Shown: positions 1 through 7,747 of the stretch, in pieces
Layout: each line of letters opens with the position of its first letter
Numbering within the stretch: position 1 is the stretch's first letter
Assembly (NCBI GenBank): GCA_002381645.1
Contig: DFXE01000001.1
Span: 1,479 to 65,478 of the forward strand
DNA from: Bacteroidales bacterium UBA4116
GTDB lineage: Bacteria > Bacteroidota > Bacteroidia > Bacteroidales > Tannerellaceae
Length of the DNA: 64,000 nucleotides
Direction: 5' to 3'
Position numbers and translations under genes: made by a program
The notes under the pieces: model-generated
What the model saw: only the letters and a program-made list of their open reading frames with translations
What the model was told of the DNA's origin: nothing
The model's database searches: none

Positions 1-332
1 CCTTCATCACGCTGACGTATATATGCTCCTACTCCACCATATTCTCCGGTGGTTACCAGCCGTAATTCGCCCATGTCCTGTTCGGGTATATATTCGGTAT
101 ATGGGTCGAGCCCGGCAAGCATAGCGTCTATGCCCCTGCGAACGGTCTTTTCCACATCCAGCGAATCCACATAGAACATCTCAACTTCCTTGACAATCGA
201 ATTAAAAATTTCCAATTGCTTGCTTACCTCAAAACGATTATCATTTTGTGCCTGTAAAGGAAGTATTCCTCCCAGCATTAGAAATAAAAATAAAATACCT
301 GATATACTTTTTCTATGAATCAGTCTGTACAT
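1..332 (-). CDS. S41 family C-terminal processing peptidase, N-terminal part (truncated by window edge)
   Basis: Reading leftwards from an ATG at 332, the frame stays open to the window edge for about 110 codons. It begins with a basic n-region and a hydrophobic signal peptide ending in LPLQAQ, so the product is exported. The next residues, VRRGIDAMLAGLDPYTEYI followed by EYGGVGAYI, match the helical N-terminal region and the start of the PDZ domain of CtpA/Tsp-type S41 proteases, which trim proteins in the periplasm. The Ser/Lys catalytic part lies outside the window. It follows the PfkB kinase gene by about 50 bp on the same strand, so the two are probably co-transcribed. The family call rests on these N-terminal motifs only. 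Confidence 0.8.
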   Translation of the reverse strand, partial: MYRLIHRKSISGILFLFLMLGGILPLQAQNDNRFEVSKQLEIFNSIVKEVEMFYVDSLDVEKTVRRGIDAMLAGLDPYTEYIPEQDMGELRLVTTGEYGGVGAYIRQRDE

Positions 333-382
333 ATTCAATATTAAGTTAATTTACAATGTAAATGTAAACAATATTCTATCGT

Positions 383-1360
383 TTAGGATAAGATGTTTTT
401 TACTTTTAACTTTATTTGTTCCCATTTAGGGTTGGGAATCTGCGCGCCGATTACATCAATAACATATCCTGCAAGCATCGAACCCAGCCGGCCCGATTGT
501 TCTAAAGTAGCACCAGCGGATTGTCCGTATAGGAATCCGGCAGCAAAATTATCTCCTGCTCCGGTCGTATCAACCGGTTTACCTCCTTCGGCTGCAACGC
601 GGATTATCTCATCCTTATGCGCGATCATCGAACCTTCTTTGCCCAAGGTTACAATTGAAATATCCACCATTCCTGCGATTTTTCGAATTGCATTTTCGGG
701 TTCTAATCCGGTAAAAGCTTTCGCTTCACTTTCATTTGAAAAAAGAATATCCACATAAGCAGGGATTATATCATCCAAAAATCCACGGAATGCATTTACT
801 ATATTAAAATTAGAGAGATCGAGGGCTACCTTCACACCGTGTTTCTTTGCTTTCTGCATGGTCGTACGCACCAACGGCTCGTTTACCAGCAAATACCCTT
901 CAATATATATATAATCGTATTTTGCTATTATTTCTTCTTTGATATCATCGGGTGTTAATGTAGCAGCCGGACCAAGAAAAGTGCACATCGTACGTTCTCC
1001 ATCCGGTGAGATTAGAATGGTACAACATCCTGATATACCTTCTGTACGGATGAAATAAGGTGTAACGCCAACTTCAGTTAGCGCTTTTTCATAGTAATTG
1101 CCTAATGAATCGGAACCTATTTTACCGATAAAACCGGACTGGCCACCCAGGTTGGCGAGTGTACGCATTGTATTACAAACAGAACCTCCGGGCGCCTGGC
1201 TTCGTTCCAAATGGGATTGTGTCTTCTGGATCACGATCATTTGATTTTCATCAATCATATCCATAGCCCCTTTTACTATACCGATCTCCTTTAAAGGAGC
1301 ATCATCTTTAAGCTGTAATAAAACATCTACCAACGCATTTCCTAAACCCAGTGTACTCAT
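383..1360 (-). CDS. PfkB-family kinase (adenosine kinase-like)
   Basis: A ribokinase/PfkB sugar-nucleoside kinase of 325 residues from the preferred start. The first PfkB signature is visible at GGSVCNTMRTLANLGG, and the second at DTTGAGDNFAAGF, which carries the catalytic Asp. Overall order (GLGNALVD at the N terminus, GAGD near residue 270) fits adenosine kinase-like proteins of Bacteroidetes, but the substrate cannot be settled from sequence. An ATG 13 codons upstream (1399) would also be in frame. I prefer 1360 because the family begins at MSTLGLGNALVD and because a promoter-like TAnnTTTG (minus strand, 1378-1385) lies inside the putative extension. An S41 peptidase gene follows in the same direction. 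Confidence 0.85.
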   Translation of the reverse strand: MSTLGLGNALVDVLLQLKDDAPLKEIGIVKGAMDMIDENQMIVIQKTQSHLERSQAPGGSVCNTMRTLANLGGQSGFIGKIGSDSLGNYYEKALTEVGVTPYFIRTEGISGCCTILISPDGERTMCTFLGPAATLTPDDIKEEIIAKYDYIYIEGYLLVNEPLVRTTMQKAKKHGVKVALDLSNFNIVNAFRGFLDDIIPAYVDILFSNESEAKAFTGLEPENAIRKIAGMVDISIVTLGKEGSMIAHKDEIIRVAAEGGKPVDTTGAGDNFAAGFLYGQSAGATLEQSGRLGSMLAGYVIDVIGAQIPNPKWEQIKLKVKNILS

Positions 1361-1408
1361 TGAAATAATTTTTTCTGCAAATATATTGCATATTTGCAAA
1401 ACATCGTA

Positions 1409-1416
1409 TACTTTTG
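1409..1416 (+). promoter_or_regulatory. Bacteroidetes -7 element upstream of tRNA-Asn
   Basis: TACTTTTG matches the TAnnTTTG -7 consensus and lies about 50 bp before the tRNA. No correctly spaced TTTG (-33) is present, so the call is tentative. Confidence 0.4.
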
Positions 1417-1467
1417 CAGTGCGTTTAGAAAAAGGGGTATATAAAGCCTCTGGATTTATACAAAAAT

Positions 1468-1541
1468 TCTTCCTTAGCTCAGTTGGTTAGAGCATCTGAC
1501 TGTTAATCAGAGGGTCCTTGGTTCAAGTCCAAGAGGAAGAG
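1468..1541 (+). tRNA. tRNA-Asn(GTT), copy 1
   Basis: A full cloverleaf can be folded. The acceptor stem is TCTTCCT/AGGAAGA, the D-stem GCTC/GAGC, the anticodon stem TCTGA/TCAGA with loop CTGTTAA (anticodon GTT at 1502-1504), and the T-arm CTTGG-TTCAAGT-CCAAG, with G as discriminator. CCA is not encoded. A second copy at 19378-19451 is identical over all 74 bases. Confidence 0.97.
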
Positions 1542-1543
1542 CA

Positions 1544-1580
1544 AAAAAAGAATTATACATGAGTGCATAATTCTTTTTTT
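1544..1580 (+). terminator. Rho-independent terminator after tRNA-Asn
   Basis: An A-rich 5' arm (AAAAAAGAATTAT) pairs with ATAATTCTTTTTT across a short loop, giving a hairpin that runs directly into a T-tract right after the tRNA. Confidence 0.8.
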
Positions 1581-1685
1581 TATTATACTACATCTACATA
1601 TTATAGGAGAATACATATTTATTATTTTTCCCTTTTTTATTGTTAATTCATATCTTTATCGAAAATTTATACAGTTGCATTCGAT

Positions 1686-2825
1686 ATGTCTCCTTTAGAT
1701 CTGCCCTATCAGTTGATGTGTTTTCTATTGTCTATATCTACCATTATATTTAGCATATTATTATTTGCTATACATATTCCACGGACTAAAGGACTTAAAC
1801 CATATAATATATCACGTTATATTCTGGCATCGGCTTATCTGGTGTTGGGAATTTTAAATGGTTACAGAATTTTCTATTCTCCATCCTATCCAAATTCCGA
1901 CTGGTCCCGCACTATAGCTTTAATATCAGCTTCCTCGCAAGCCTTTTTATTTACATTTACGTTGCTTGTTTTGATACAACCTAACTATGTTACGTTAAAA
2001 AGGAATTTGATCCAGATCGGTTTAATTTTATTTCTCTTTTCCACTTTATTAATATTATTATACAATACTTCCGGCTCATTATATTCCTACATTTATTATA
2101 GTGCTTCCGTAATTTATATTGTACAGTTGGTATATTACGTTAATATTTTCCGAAAAAAATATGCCCAATGCCTCACACAATTGAAAAATTGCTACGATGA
2201 GGATGAAGATAACCGGCTCCGGTGGATAAAATTATATTTTTATTCAGCATTATCTATCGGAATACTTGCATTGGCCAGAACATATATGCCTTCTTTTTTT
2301 ACCGGTTGTTTCTATATCCTTACCATTTCATTCTATATTCTTTTTGCGATACAGTATTCCAATTATCCTTTAAAATTCAGATATATCATTGCAGCTGTTT
2401 CTAACCCGGACAAAAATTCCGGAAACGTATTCTTCTCTTCAGAAGTTGCAACAAAATGTAATCAAATACCTCAATCATTATCACCTAAAGAAGAAGCATT
2501 AAAAAAAGCCCTTGAAAAATGGGTTGAAGATAAAGGTTTCCAATCTGCTGATATGAGTCGTGATGAAATTGCTGAACATCTCGGTACAGACCGGGATTTT
2601 CTAACTTATTTTTTCTATAGTCACATGAAAATTGAATTCAGGGTATGGAGAACACAACTAAGGATAAACGAGGCTAAATCACTTCTTATAAAATATCCCA
2701 ACATGTCCGTCTCTAAAATTGGACATATGGTAGGAATTCCTGACCGCAGCAATTTTCAGAAGAAATTTATGGAATTAACTAATTTCTCTCCTACAGAATG
2801 GAGAAAACAGAACCTTAAAAACTAA
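1686..2825 (+). CDS. membrane-anchored AraC-family regulator
   Basis: A 379-residue protein with two halves. Residues about 8-230 form six or seven hydrophobic segments, so the sensor part sits in the inner membrane. Residues about 270-379 contain an AraC-type double helix-turn-helix (DEIAEHLGTDRDFLTYFF, then SVSKIGHMVGIPDRSNFQKKF, ending in FSPTEWRKQN). This architecture, seven-transmembrane-like plus AraC, recurs in Bacteroidetes, and its ligand is generally unknown. The gene stands alone: it follows the tRNA terminator and converges on the AlkD-like gene. Its target is not evident from the neighbours. Confidence 0.8.
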   Translation: MSPLDLPYQLMCFLLSISTIIFSILLFAIHIPRTKGLKPYNISRYILASAYLVLGILNGYRIFYSPSYPNSDWSRTIALISASSQAFLFTFTLLVLIQPNYVTLKRNLIQIGLILFLFSTLLILLYNTSGSLYSYIYYSASVIYIVQLVYYVNIFRKKYAQCLTQLKNCYDEDEDNRLRWIKLYFYSALSIGILALARTYMPSFFTGCFYILTISFYILFAIQYSNYPLKFRYIIAAVSNPDKNSGNVFFSSEVATKCNQIPQSLSPKEEALKKALEKWVEDKGFQSADMSRDEIAEHLGTDRDFLTYFFYSHMKIEFRVWRTQLRINEAKSLLIKYPNMSVSKIGHMVGIPDRSNFQKKFMELTNFSPTEWRKQNLKN

Positions 2826-2853
2826 ATATATTTTTCACCGTCAGCTAATATAT

Positions 2854-3543
2854 TTACTTCATCTTCATTCTATTTAGCTCTTCTTTTAATTCCGGGGGAA
2901 TACGATAGCTCTCACGGGCTTTTTGTATGGCTTTATTGTGGACAAATTTTGAGAAGGTATTTTGATTAAGTAGTGATACGGTTTTGTCATAATATTTTAT
3001 TAGGCCGTAACTAAGTGCCCAGGCTATTGCCATATCGACATAATATTGGCCTTGCGGAATTTCCGACAGATGTATTAGCGTAGTATCGATATAATCATCT
3101 GTCATATAGTAATCCATAAGGAGAATTGCAAAAACACGTTTTGTAAATTCTCCTTCATGTGCTTTAAGCGGGAGATAATGGTTGAGTACTTCTACCGGAT
3201 ACTTCCTGAATACTTTGATTGATGAGATTATGGTATCTACGTGTGCCCAATTATCAAATTTATATATCAGCGGATCCAAATAGCAAAATAAGGTTCCCAC
3301 CGGAACTCTTTTTAATTGCCCTACTGTTAATCCGTAAAGCAGAATATGTTCATAAGTAGTGTATTCGGCATTTTCGAGATACTTTTCCACATCGGGATTT
3401 GCGGCTAATTCTTTAGCTATCTTTTTTAGCGCAGGAATTCGTACGCCGATTACTTCGTAACGGGTAGGAATGATCCGTTGGTTGAATGTTTTATATTCCG
3501 AATCTGCTAAATTACGTAATTTTCTATCTATAATTTTATTCAT
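2854..3543 (-). CDS. DNA alkylation repair protein, AlkD-like HEAT-repeat family
   Basis: At 229 residues this has the size of the AlkC/AlkD family. It is all-helical, with repeating hydrophobic helices typical of HEAT-like repeats. Family-like stretches include GVRIPALKKIAKEL near residue 35, YEHILLYGL, FDNWAHVDTI and the C-terminal IQKARESYRIPPELKEELN. AlkD enzymes excise N3/N7-alkylated purines, but many family members lack proven glycosylase activity, so the activity here is inferred. No signal peptide. It converges on the AraC gene with a 28-bp gap. Confidence 0.78.
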   Translation of the reverse strand: MNKIIDRKLRNLADSEYKTFNQRIIPTRYEVIGVRIPALKKIAKELAANPDVEKYLENAEYTTYEHILLYGLTVGQLKRVPVGTLFCYLDPLIYKFDNWAHVDTIISSIKVFRKYPVEVLNHYLPLKAHEGEFTKRVFAILLMDYYMTDDYIDTTLIHLSEIPQGQYYVDMAIAWALSYGLIKYYDKTVSLLNQNTFSKFVHNKAIQKARESYRIPPELKEELNRMKMK

Positions 3544-3602
3544 GTCTCGTCATTTACCGGTATTACATTTTCGGGATAAAGGTAGCATTATTCTAAGATT
3601 TG

Positions 3603-4112
3603 TTACGTCCAATGTTTTCGAACAATATACTTCAGTGTCATTCTAACTAATATATCATGAAAAGGAGATATGATGAAGAAATAGCATTTACCTAACTTAT
3701 TATTAAAGTTTACTACTGTAGTTGCAATAATGGATTTATTATTATTCTCCTTGTTTGATATCTTTACAGAAAGGTAGAAGTTTAGATGTTTGTCTCGCAT
3801 TTGTAAAATAGTTTCATCCTTTGTTTTCTCAACTATGGATACAAATGGAGTGGATTTGCCGTTCTGAATACATTCTTTCAATTCTTCAATTTTTGTACCG
3901 CTTTCCAGCTTGAAAGGTTTGACAAGTATATTCCTTAGTTTAAAAAGCCATTTTACAACAGGCGGCATGGTTGTCCAAAAAGCAATTTGAACTTCGTCCG
4001 GGCTTATTTCTTTTAAGGTTGTAAAAGTACACTCAAAAGCATCTGAATAATCGGAAGGGAGATAATAATTAATAAGAATATCCTGAGGGATTTCTATTTT
4101 TTTTATTTTCAT
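3603..4112 (-). CDS. DUF2867-like protein
   Basis: A 169-residue protein without a signal peptide. The pattern of an N-terminal YSDAFECTF segment, a central KLESGTKIEEL segment and a C-terminal FFIISPFHDILVRMTLKYIVRKHW matches small DUF2867-type proteins, which are often encoded beside TetR regulators. No function is assigned to the family. It is the last gene of a TetR - DUF6463 - DUF2867 unit on the minus strand, about 60 bp after its upstream neighbour, so it is probably controlled by that TetR protein. Confidence 0.6.
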   Translation of the reverse strand: MKIKKIEIPQDILINYYLPSDYSDAFECTFTTLKEISPDEVQIAFWTTMPPVVKWLFKLRNILVKPFKLESGTKIEELKECIQNGKSTPFVSIVEKTKDETILQMRDKHLNFYLSVKISNKENNNKSIIATTVVNFNNKLGKCYFFIISPFHDILVRMTLKYIVRKHWT

Positions 4113-4173
4113 AATTTGAATAATGCTTTATGATATCAGAACAAACAAAAATAGATTCTCAATTATATTTATA

Positions 4174-4530
4174 TTACTTTTGAGCAAGTATAATTATTAA
4201 CGACTGCGGAATAAAGAGCCAAAAGCCGGATATAGGTACAAATAAGCAACCTGTAATGGAAAAAACTAATAATACATATCCTAACGGTAATGGTGCGGGC
4301 TGTTGCTCTTTGTTTATGTAATATTGAAGGGTCTGACCCAGCATAATAAGCATTATTCCTATCATGAGGAACCAGAATGCGTATGCTCTTGTAATGTCGT
4401 TCTTTACCGAGTTTAACATTCCATCGGAAAACATTGCTCCAAAAGTTTTCCAGTTTTCAAAAACAGCATAAATTATATGTATAATACCGGTAGCTGATAA
4501 TAATGTCCCGCTGTATCTCCAAAGCCTCAT
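4174..4530 (-). CDS. small four-helix membrane protein, DUF6463-like
   Basis: 118 residues with about four hydrophobic segments (near 5-25, 50-68, 78-95 and 100-117), consistent with an inner-membrane protein. The family DUF6463 is suggested by the opening GTLLSATGIIHIIYAV and by FWFLMIGIMLIMLG. These small proteins commonly sit next to TetR regulators. The start codon is 2 bp from the stop of the TetR gene, indicating coupled translation. No function is known. Confidence 0.6.
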   Translation of the reverse strand: MRLWRYSGTLLSATGIIHIIYAVFENWKTFGAMFSDGMLNSVKNDITRAYAFWFLMIGIMLIMLGQTLQYYINKEQQPAPLPLGYVLLVFSITGCLFVPISGFWLFIPQSLIIILAQK

Positions 4531-4532
4531 AG

Positions 4533-5063
4533 TTATACCCTCTTTTCATTAAATAGTTTATAAAATTCCATTAATTCTGTGGATGTCATATCCGGATAGA
4601 GTTGTTGTAAGCCGATAAGGCACGCATATTCCAGTATGGCAAGTTGTTTTGCCTTTTGAGGTTTTTCCCCGCATAATAATTTCAGCTTGGAAGTATGCTC
4701 TAAACGGATTTTATCGGCCTCAACCAAGTATCTTCTTACTATTTTATTTGAAAAACTCCACCCCCTTATTACTTGTTCGCTTTTATTTGAACGTTTCAAT
4801 ACAAGTTTATTAAGCATATCTATTTTTTCCTGTGGGCTTTGCGCTTTTTCTGCTTTTTGAATCAGGTCTTTGGTATTGGTAGTCATCCAGTAATTCATTA
4901 ATGCCTCGACGTATGCATCCGTATTTTTAAAATGGTGATAGAATGACCCTTTTGTTACTTTCAGGGTTTCACATAAATTTTCGATGGTGATTTTTTGAAA
5001 CCCTGCTTTACTAAGTATTTTTAACCCTGCAGTGAACCAATCTTCTCTTTCTATCTTCTTCAT
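4533..5063 (-). CDS. TetR/AcrR-family transcriptional regulator
   Basis: 176 residues with the TetR N-terminal helix-turn-helix: LKILSKAGFQKITIENLCETLKV then TKGSFYHHFKNTDAYVEAL. The C-terminal ligand-binding helices are short for the family but complete. It is the first gene of a three-gene unit with the DUF6463-like and DUF2867-like proteins. A perfect inverted repeat, CATACC-tttt-GGTATG, lies 18 bp before the start codon and is the likely operator, so the protein probably represses its own operon. Confidence 0.88.
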   Translation of the reverse strand: MKKIEREDWFTAGLKILSKAGFQKITIENLCETLKVTKGSFYHHFKNTDAYVEALMNYWMTTNTKDLIQKAEKAQSPQEKIDMLNKLVLKRSNKSEQVIRGWSFSNKIVRRYLVEADKIRLEHTSKLKLLCGEKPQKAKQLAILEYACLIGLQQLYPDMTSTELMEFYKLFNEKRV

Positions 5064-5080
5064 ATATTATTTTACAATAC

Positions 5081-5096
5081 CATACCTTTTGGTATG
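5081..5096 (-). promoter_or_regulatory. putative TetR operator (inverted repeat)
   Basis: CATACCTTTTGGTATG is a perfect 6-4-6 palindrome placed between the -7-like element at 5097-5104 and the TetR start codon. This is the usual position for autorepression. Confidence 0.6.
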
Positions 5097-5104
5097 CAAA
5101 TATA
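5097..5104 (-). promoter_or_regulatory. -7 element for the TetR operon
   Basis: On the minus strand this reads TATATTTG (TAnnTTTG). It directly abuts the operator palindrome. No clear -33 TTTG. Confidence 0.4.
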
Positions 5105-5150
5105 ATAAATTTATGACAAGTGGCTTATCTTTATATCTTTTATTTTAGTT

Positions 5151-5768
5151 TTAGTGATATACGTATTTTGCTTTTTCAATATATGATTTTGTCCAGTTCT
5201 CCTTTTCAGGTTCTTGTGCGTTGGTTACCGGTTTTGTTTTCTCATAGGTATAATTGATATTCACATTTCTCCTTGTCCAATTACCCGTTTTATCGTGTTT
5301 CGTATATTCGTATTCTGTTATTTTTGTTGCTCTGCCATGACTGTCTGTCATTACTTCTTGCACACGTGATGGTAAGAAATCATCACCGGTAAGGTAAATA
5401 TATTCAATTTTCACACAGAAATCATCGCCTTCTTCAAATTCAGAGATAAGGCGCCCCTTTTTATCGAATTTCCATTGCCTGGTATTGGAATTGCTACTAC
5501 TGGCTTCTTTCCGTCTTTCGAAACGTGTATATTCGTCCGGGAACCAAACGACAGGATCTATATAAAACGACATGCCTCCATAGTTTATGAGATTGCCTTC
5601 TTCATCAAACTCCATATAAAGGTTGTCTGTAGATGTGATTGATTTTACATTACCGAGCATCATACGACATTGTCTTTCCGTATATAAAATACTATCTTTC
5701 CCTCCGGCACATGCAATGCCGTTCAATATTATTATAATAGCGGTGCTAAATATAAATTTTTTCATCAT
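5151..5768 (-). CDS. secreted YD-repeat-like protein
   Basis: 205 residues with a signal peptide (MMKKFIFSTAIIIILNGIACAGG; the Ala-Cys-Ala could serve signal peptidase I, or the Cys a lipoprotein signal). The rest carries tyrosine/aspartate-rich strand motifs resembling YD/RHS repeats: YMEFDEEGNLINYGG, WKFDKKGRLISEF and YTKHDKTGNWTRR. I do not know a function. A truncated relative lies at 19718-20033 (shared LGNVKSI/IGNVKTV and GNWTRR/GNWTKR blocks). It is the second gene after the zinc-ribbon membrane protein at 5996-6595, with a 227-bp gap in which I see no other gene. Confidence 0.65.
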   Translation of the reverse strand: MMKKFIFSTAIIIILNGIACAGGKDSILYTERQCRMMLGNVKSITSTDNLYMEFDEEGNLINYGGMSFYIDPVVWFPDEYTRFERRKEASSSNSNTRQWKFDKKGRLISEFEEGDDFCVKIEYIYLTGDDFLPSRVQEVMTDSHGRATKITEYEYTKHDKTGNWTRRNVNINYTYEKTKPVTNAQEPEKENWTKSYIEKAKYVYH

Positions 5769-5995
5769 CTTCCCTTAAATAATCAACTATACATAGATTT
5801 TGGTATACCTGTCGTCTAATTGTCGAAATACAAAACTACCAGCCATGTCTTCGATTCTCAGACTGATGCCATTAAACAATTGACCTGACCGATTTGTTCT
5901 GATTTCCATTGCCTTACAGGTTAAAATTTATCAAATCACGAGTAAGCTATCCTTTATCTATAGAATATCCTAGAATTTATGCCTCAAGGTGCTCA

Positions 5996-6595
5996 TCAGT
6001 CGGTATCCTTCCGCTCTATACTTTTTTCATTTCCTTCATCCCACCAGTCCTTTAAAGCACTTTTATGGAATGTATAAAAGAAATCCGTAATAAAATAGTC
6101 GGCTGTATCCATTTTGGATACACTGCGACTATAATCATACGCCCCCACCAACATACTAATTGAATCCGGCTTAATATCGATGATTTTCGAAAAATAATAC
6201 AAATTGCTGCCCGATTCCGACTCGGTTTTCATCAGATAGACATCTCCTATACCAGGAGAATTTATATAACTCTCATATCTTCTTTGTTCTGCCTTACTAC
6301 TGAAATATCCGAAAATAATAAATCCCAAAATCAATAACGGCCCCAGAAACATAAAAAAAGGAGTACGTGTATTGGAAAGATAAGGATCATTGATAGTATC
6401 ATATTGCGCATTACAACCGGAACATTTTACAACCATATATTTCCGTCCGATAGGAAAAAACGGTATCCAGAATATATGAAAGCACGGTTGATAAATGCGG
6501 TATTCTTTACTGAACCCTCCACACAAATCACATGTTGTTTTTTGGTCGGTGAAAGTTTTTATTTTTTTTTTAGTCGTACCGTAGAGAATAAACAT
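5996..6595 (-). CDS. zinc-ribbon membrane protein
   Basis: 199 residues. The N-terminal 60 residues hold two CxxC pairs (CDLC and CSGC) around FFPIGRKYMVVKC, the layout of a zinc-ribbon as in zinc-ribbon_15-type proteins. One strong transmembrane segment follows (about 92-112, FFMFLGPLLILGFIIFGYF), then a soluble C-terminal domain of about 85 residues that I do not recognise. No signal peptide, so the ribbon is probably cytoplasmic. Its upstream region carries the paired TTGTAGACrT boxes also seen in front of 19718. Confidence 0.6.
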   Translation of the reverse strand: MFILYGTTKKKIKTFTDQKTTCDLCGGFSKEYRIYQPCFHIFWIPFFPIGRKYMVVKCSGCNAQYDTINDPYLSNTRTPFFMFLGPLLILGFIIFGYFSSKAEQRRYESYINSPGIGDVYLMKTESESGSNLYYFSKIIDIKPDSISMLVGAYDYSRSVSKMDTADYFITDFFYTFHKSALKDWWDEGNEKSIERKDTD

Positions 6596-6667
6596 AATGT
6601 ATAGATTTTTTCTTTGTTATTTGTTGATACAAAAGAGGAGAATTCTAATATGAAAACAATAAAAAAA

Positions 6668-6711
6668 ATGTCTACAAAGCATATACAGCCATCTAAGAAA
6701 GACGTCTACAA
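6668..6711 (-). promoter_or_regulatory. paired TTGTAGACrT direct repeats (regulatory boxes), locus A
   Basis: On the minus strand TTGTAGACGT (6711-6702) and TTGTAGACAT (6677-6668) are direct repeats spaced exactly 34 bp apart. They lie about 75-115 bp before the zinc-ribbon gene at 6595. The same pair with the same 34-bp period precedes the operon at 19718, and the T-rich sequence after the second box is also alike. Confidence 0.6.
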
Positions 6712-6778
6712 ATTATTTACGGTATTTTATGTGTGGTTTGGAAAAATAGTGCTTAATAGTTAATCTTATTCTTATATT

Positions 6779-7522
6779 TCAAAATTCAAATCCTATACCA
6801 AGTGACAGGTAATGAAATGTCGACATAGTATATACGCGGTCGCCATCGGAACCTCCTTCGAGTAATCTATATCCGGCTAATGCGGAAATCATGGGAGTAA
6901 ATCTATATTTTATTCCGGCAAAGATATCTTCTGCACGTCCGGCTTTAATGGCAAACGCATCCCCGTATGAAAGCAGACTCAACTGCTCCATAGGTATCCA
7001 TTCGATATAATACGATAATAAAGGCGCTACTCCTACATTTTTGAATTTGGTTTCACGGCTTACATCCTCAAATGATATATATGCTTGTCTGAGTAATACT
7101 GTAGCACCTAATTCAAAATTAAACCGGTTGTTTTCCACAATCCTGTATCTATATCCTAACCGATAGGTGTTGAAGCGGTAATCTGCTTCTATAGGTGTTC
7201 CTTTTGTAAATAAAACATCGTTATACATAATATCTTCTGTTGCCATACCTTCAAAACCCTCACCCAGTAATGCTACAGTGGCTATTGCATGATGGCGTTT
7301 ATAATTGTATTCGATTTCGATACGGGGTGAAAACAAAGCATTGTGTTTACGGTTGTAATCCCTACTGAGGTTGACACGGGTACCGGTTTCATCATTCGGA
7401 CGTTGTACAATATTCTTATTTCCGAAAGCTACCTGGGGCATCAGACGGAGTTGCCATGTTGACTGTGCTTGAGCATGCGACGCTGTAATTATCAATGCCA
7501 GGAGCAGGAAATATTGTTTCAT
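6779..7522 (-). CDS. outer-membrane beta-barrel protein
   Basis: 247 residues with a clear signal peptide (ASHAQAQ cleavage region). The mature part alternates aromatic and polar residues in strands of about 10 residues (WQLRLMPQVAFG, YRLGYRYRI, SLGIGFEF) and ends with an aromatic residue, Phe, as expected for an outer-membrane barrel. Eight to twelve strands seem likely. I cannot name a substrate or subfamily. It lies downstream of the GH30 gene on the same strand, but a terminator at 7665-7706 separates them, so it is probably its own unit. Confidence 0.65.
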   Translation of the reverse strand: MKQYFLLLALIITASHAQAQSTWQLRLMPQVAFGNKNIVQRPNDETGTRVNLSRDYNRKHNALFSPRIEIEYNYKRHHAIATVALLGEGFEGMATEDIMYNDVLFTKGTPIEADYRFNTYRLGYRYRIVENNRFNFELGATVLLRQAYISFEDVSRETKFKNVGVAPLLSYYIEWIPMEQLSLLSYGDAFAIKAGRAEDIFAGIKYRFTPMISALAGYRLLEGGSDGDRVYTMSTFHYLSLGIGFEF

Positions 7523-7664
7523 TTCTTTTCATTTTATCGTATTGTCCATTAACAAGATTTATCCTGAGAATGTTTTGCCGGTCTAACATAAGTCAGTCAT
7601 GATGCGCACAGCTAATTTTGATGTAAACTTTCCGGTAAAATCCAATATATAGGTTGCCATTTAT

Positions 7665-7706
7665 AAATAAAAACCGCGTACATGGATGGGATCATTCATG
7701 TACGCG
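7665..7706 (-). terminator. terminator after the GH30 gene
   Basis: A perfect 10-bp stem (CGCGTACATG/CATGTACGCG, 12-nt loop), followed on the minus strand by GG-TTTTTATTT. It lies about 40 bp past the GH30 stop. Confidence 0.8.
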
Positions 7707-7747
7707 ATTAAAAGATGATCGAAATCTGGAAGGAATGCGTATTGTTT

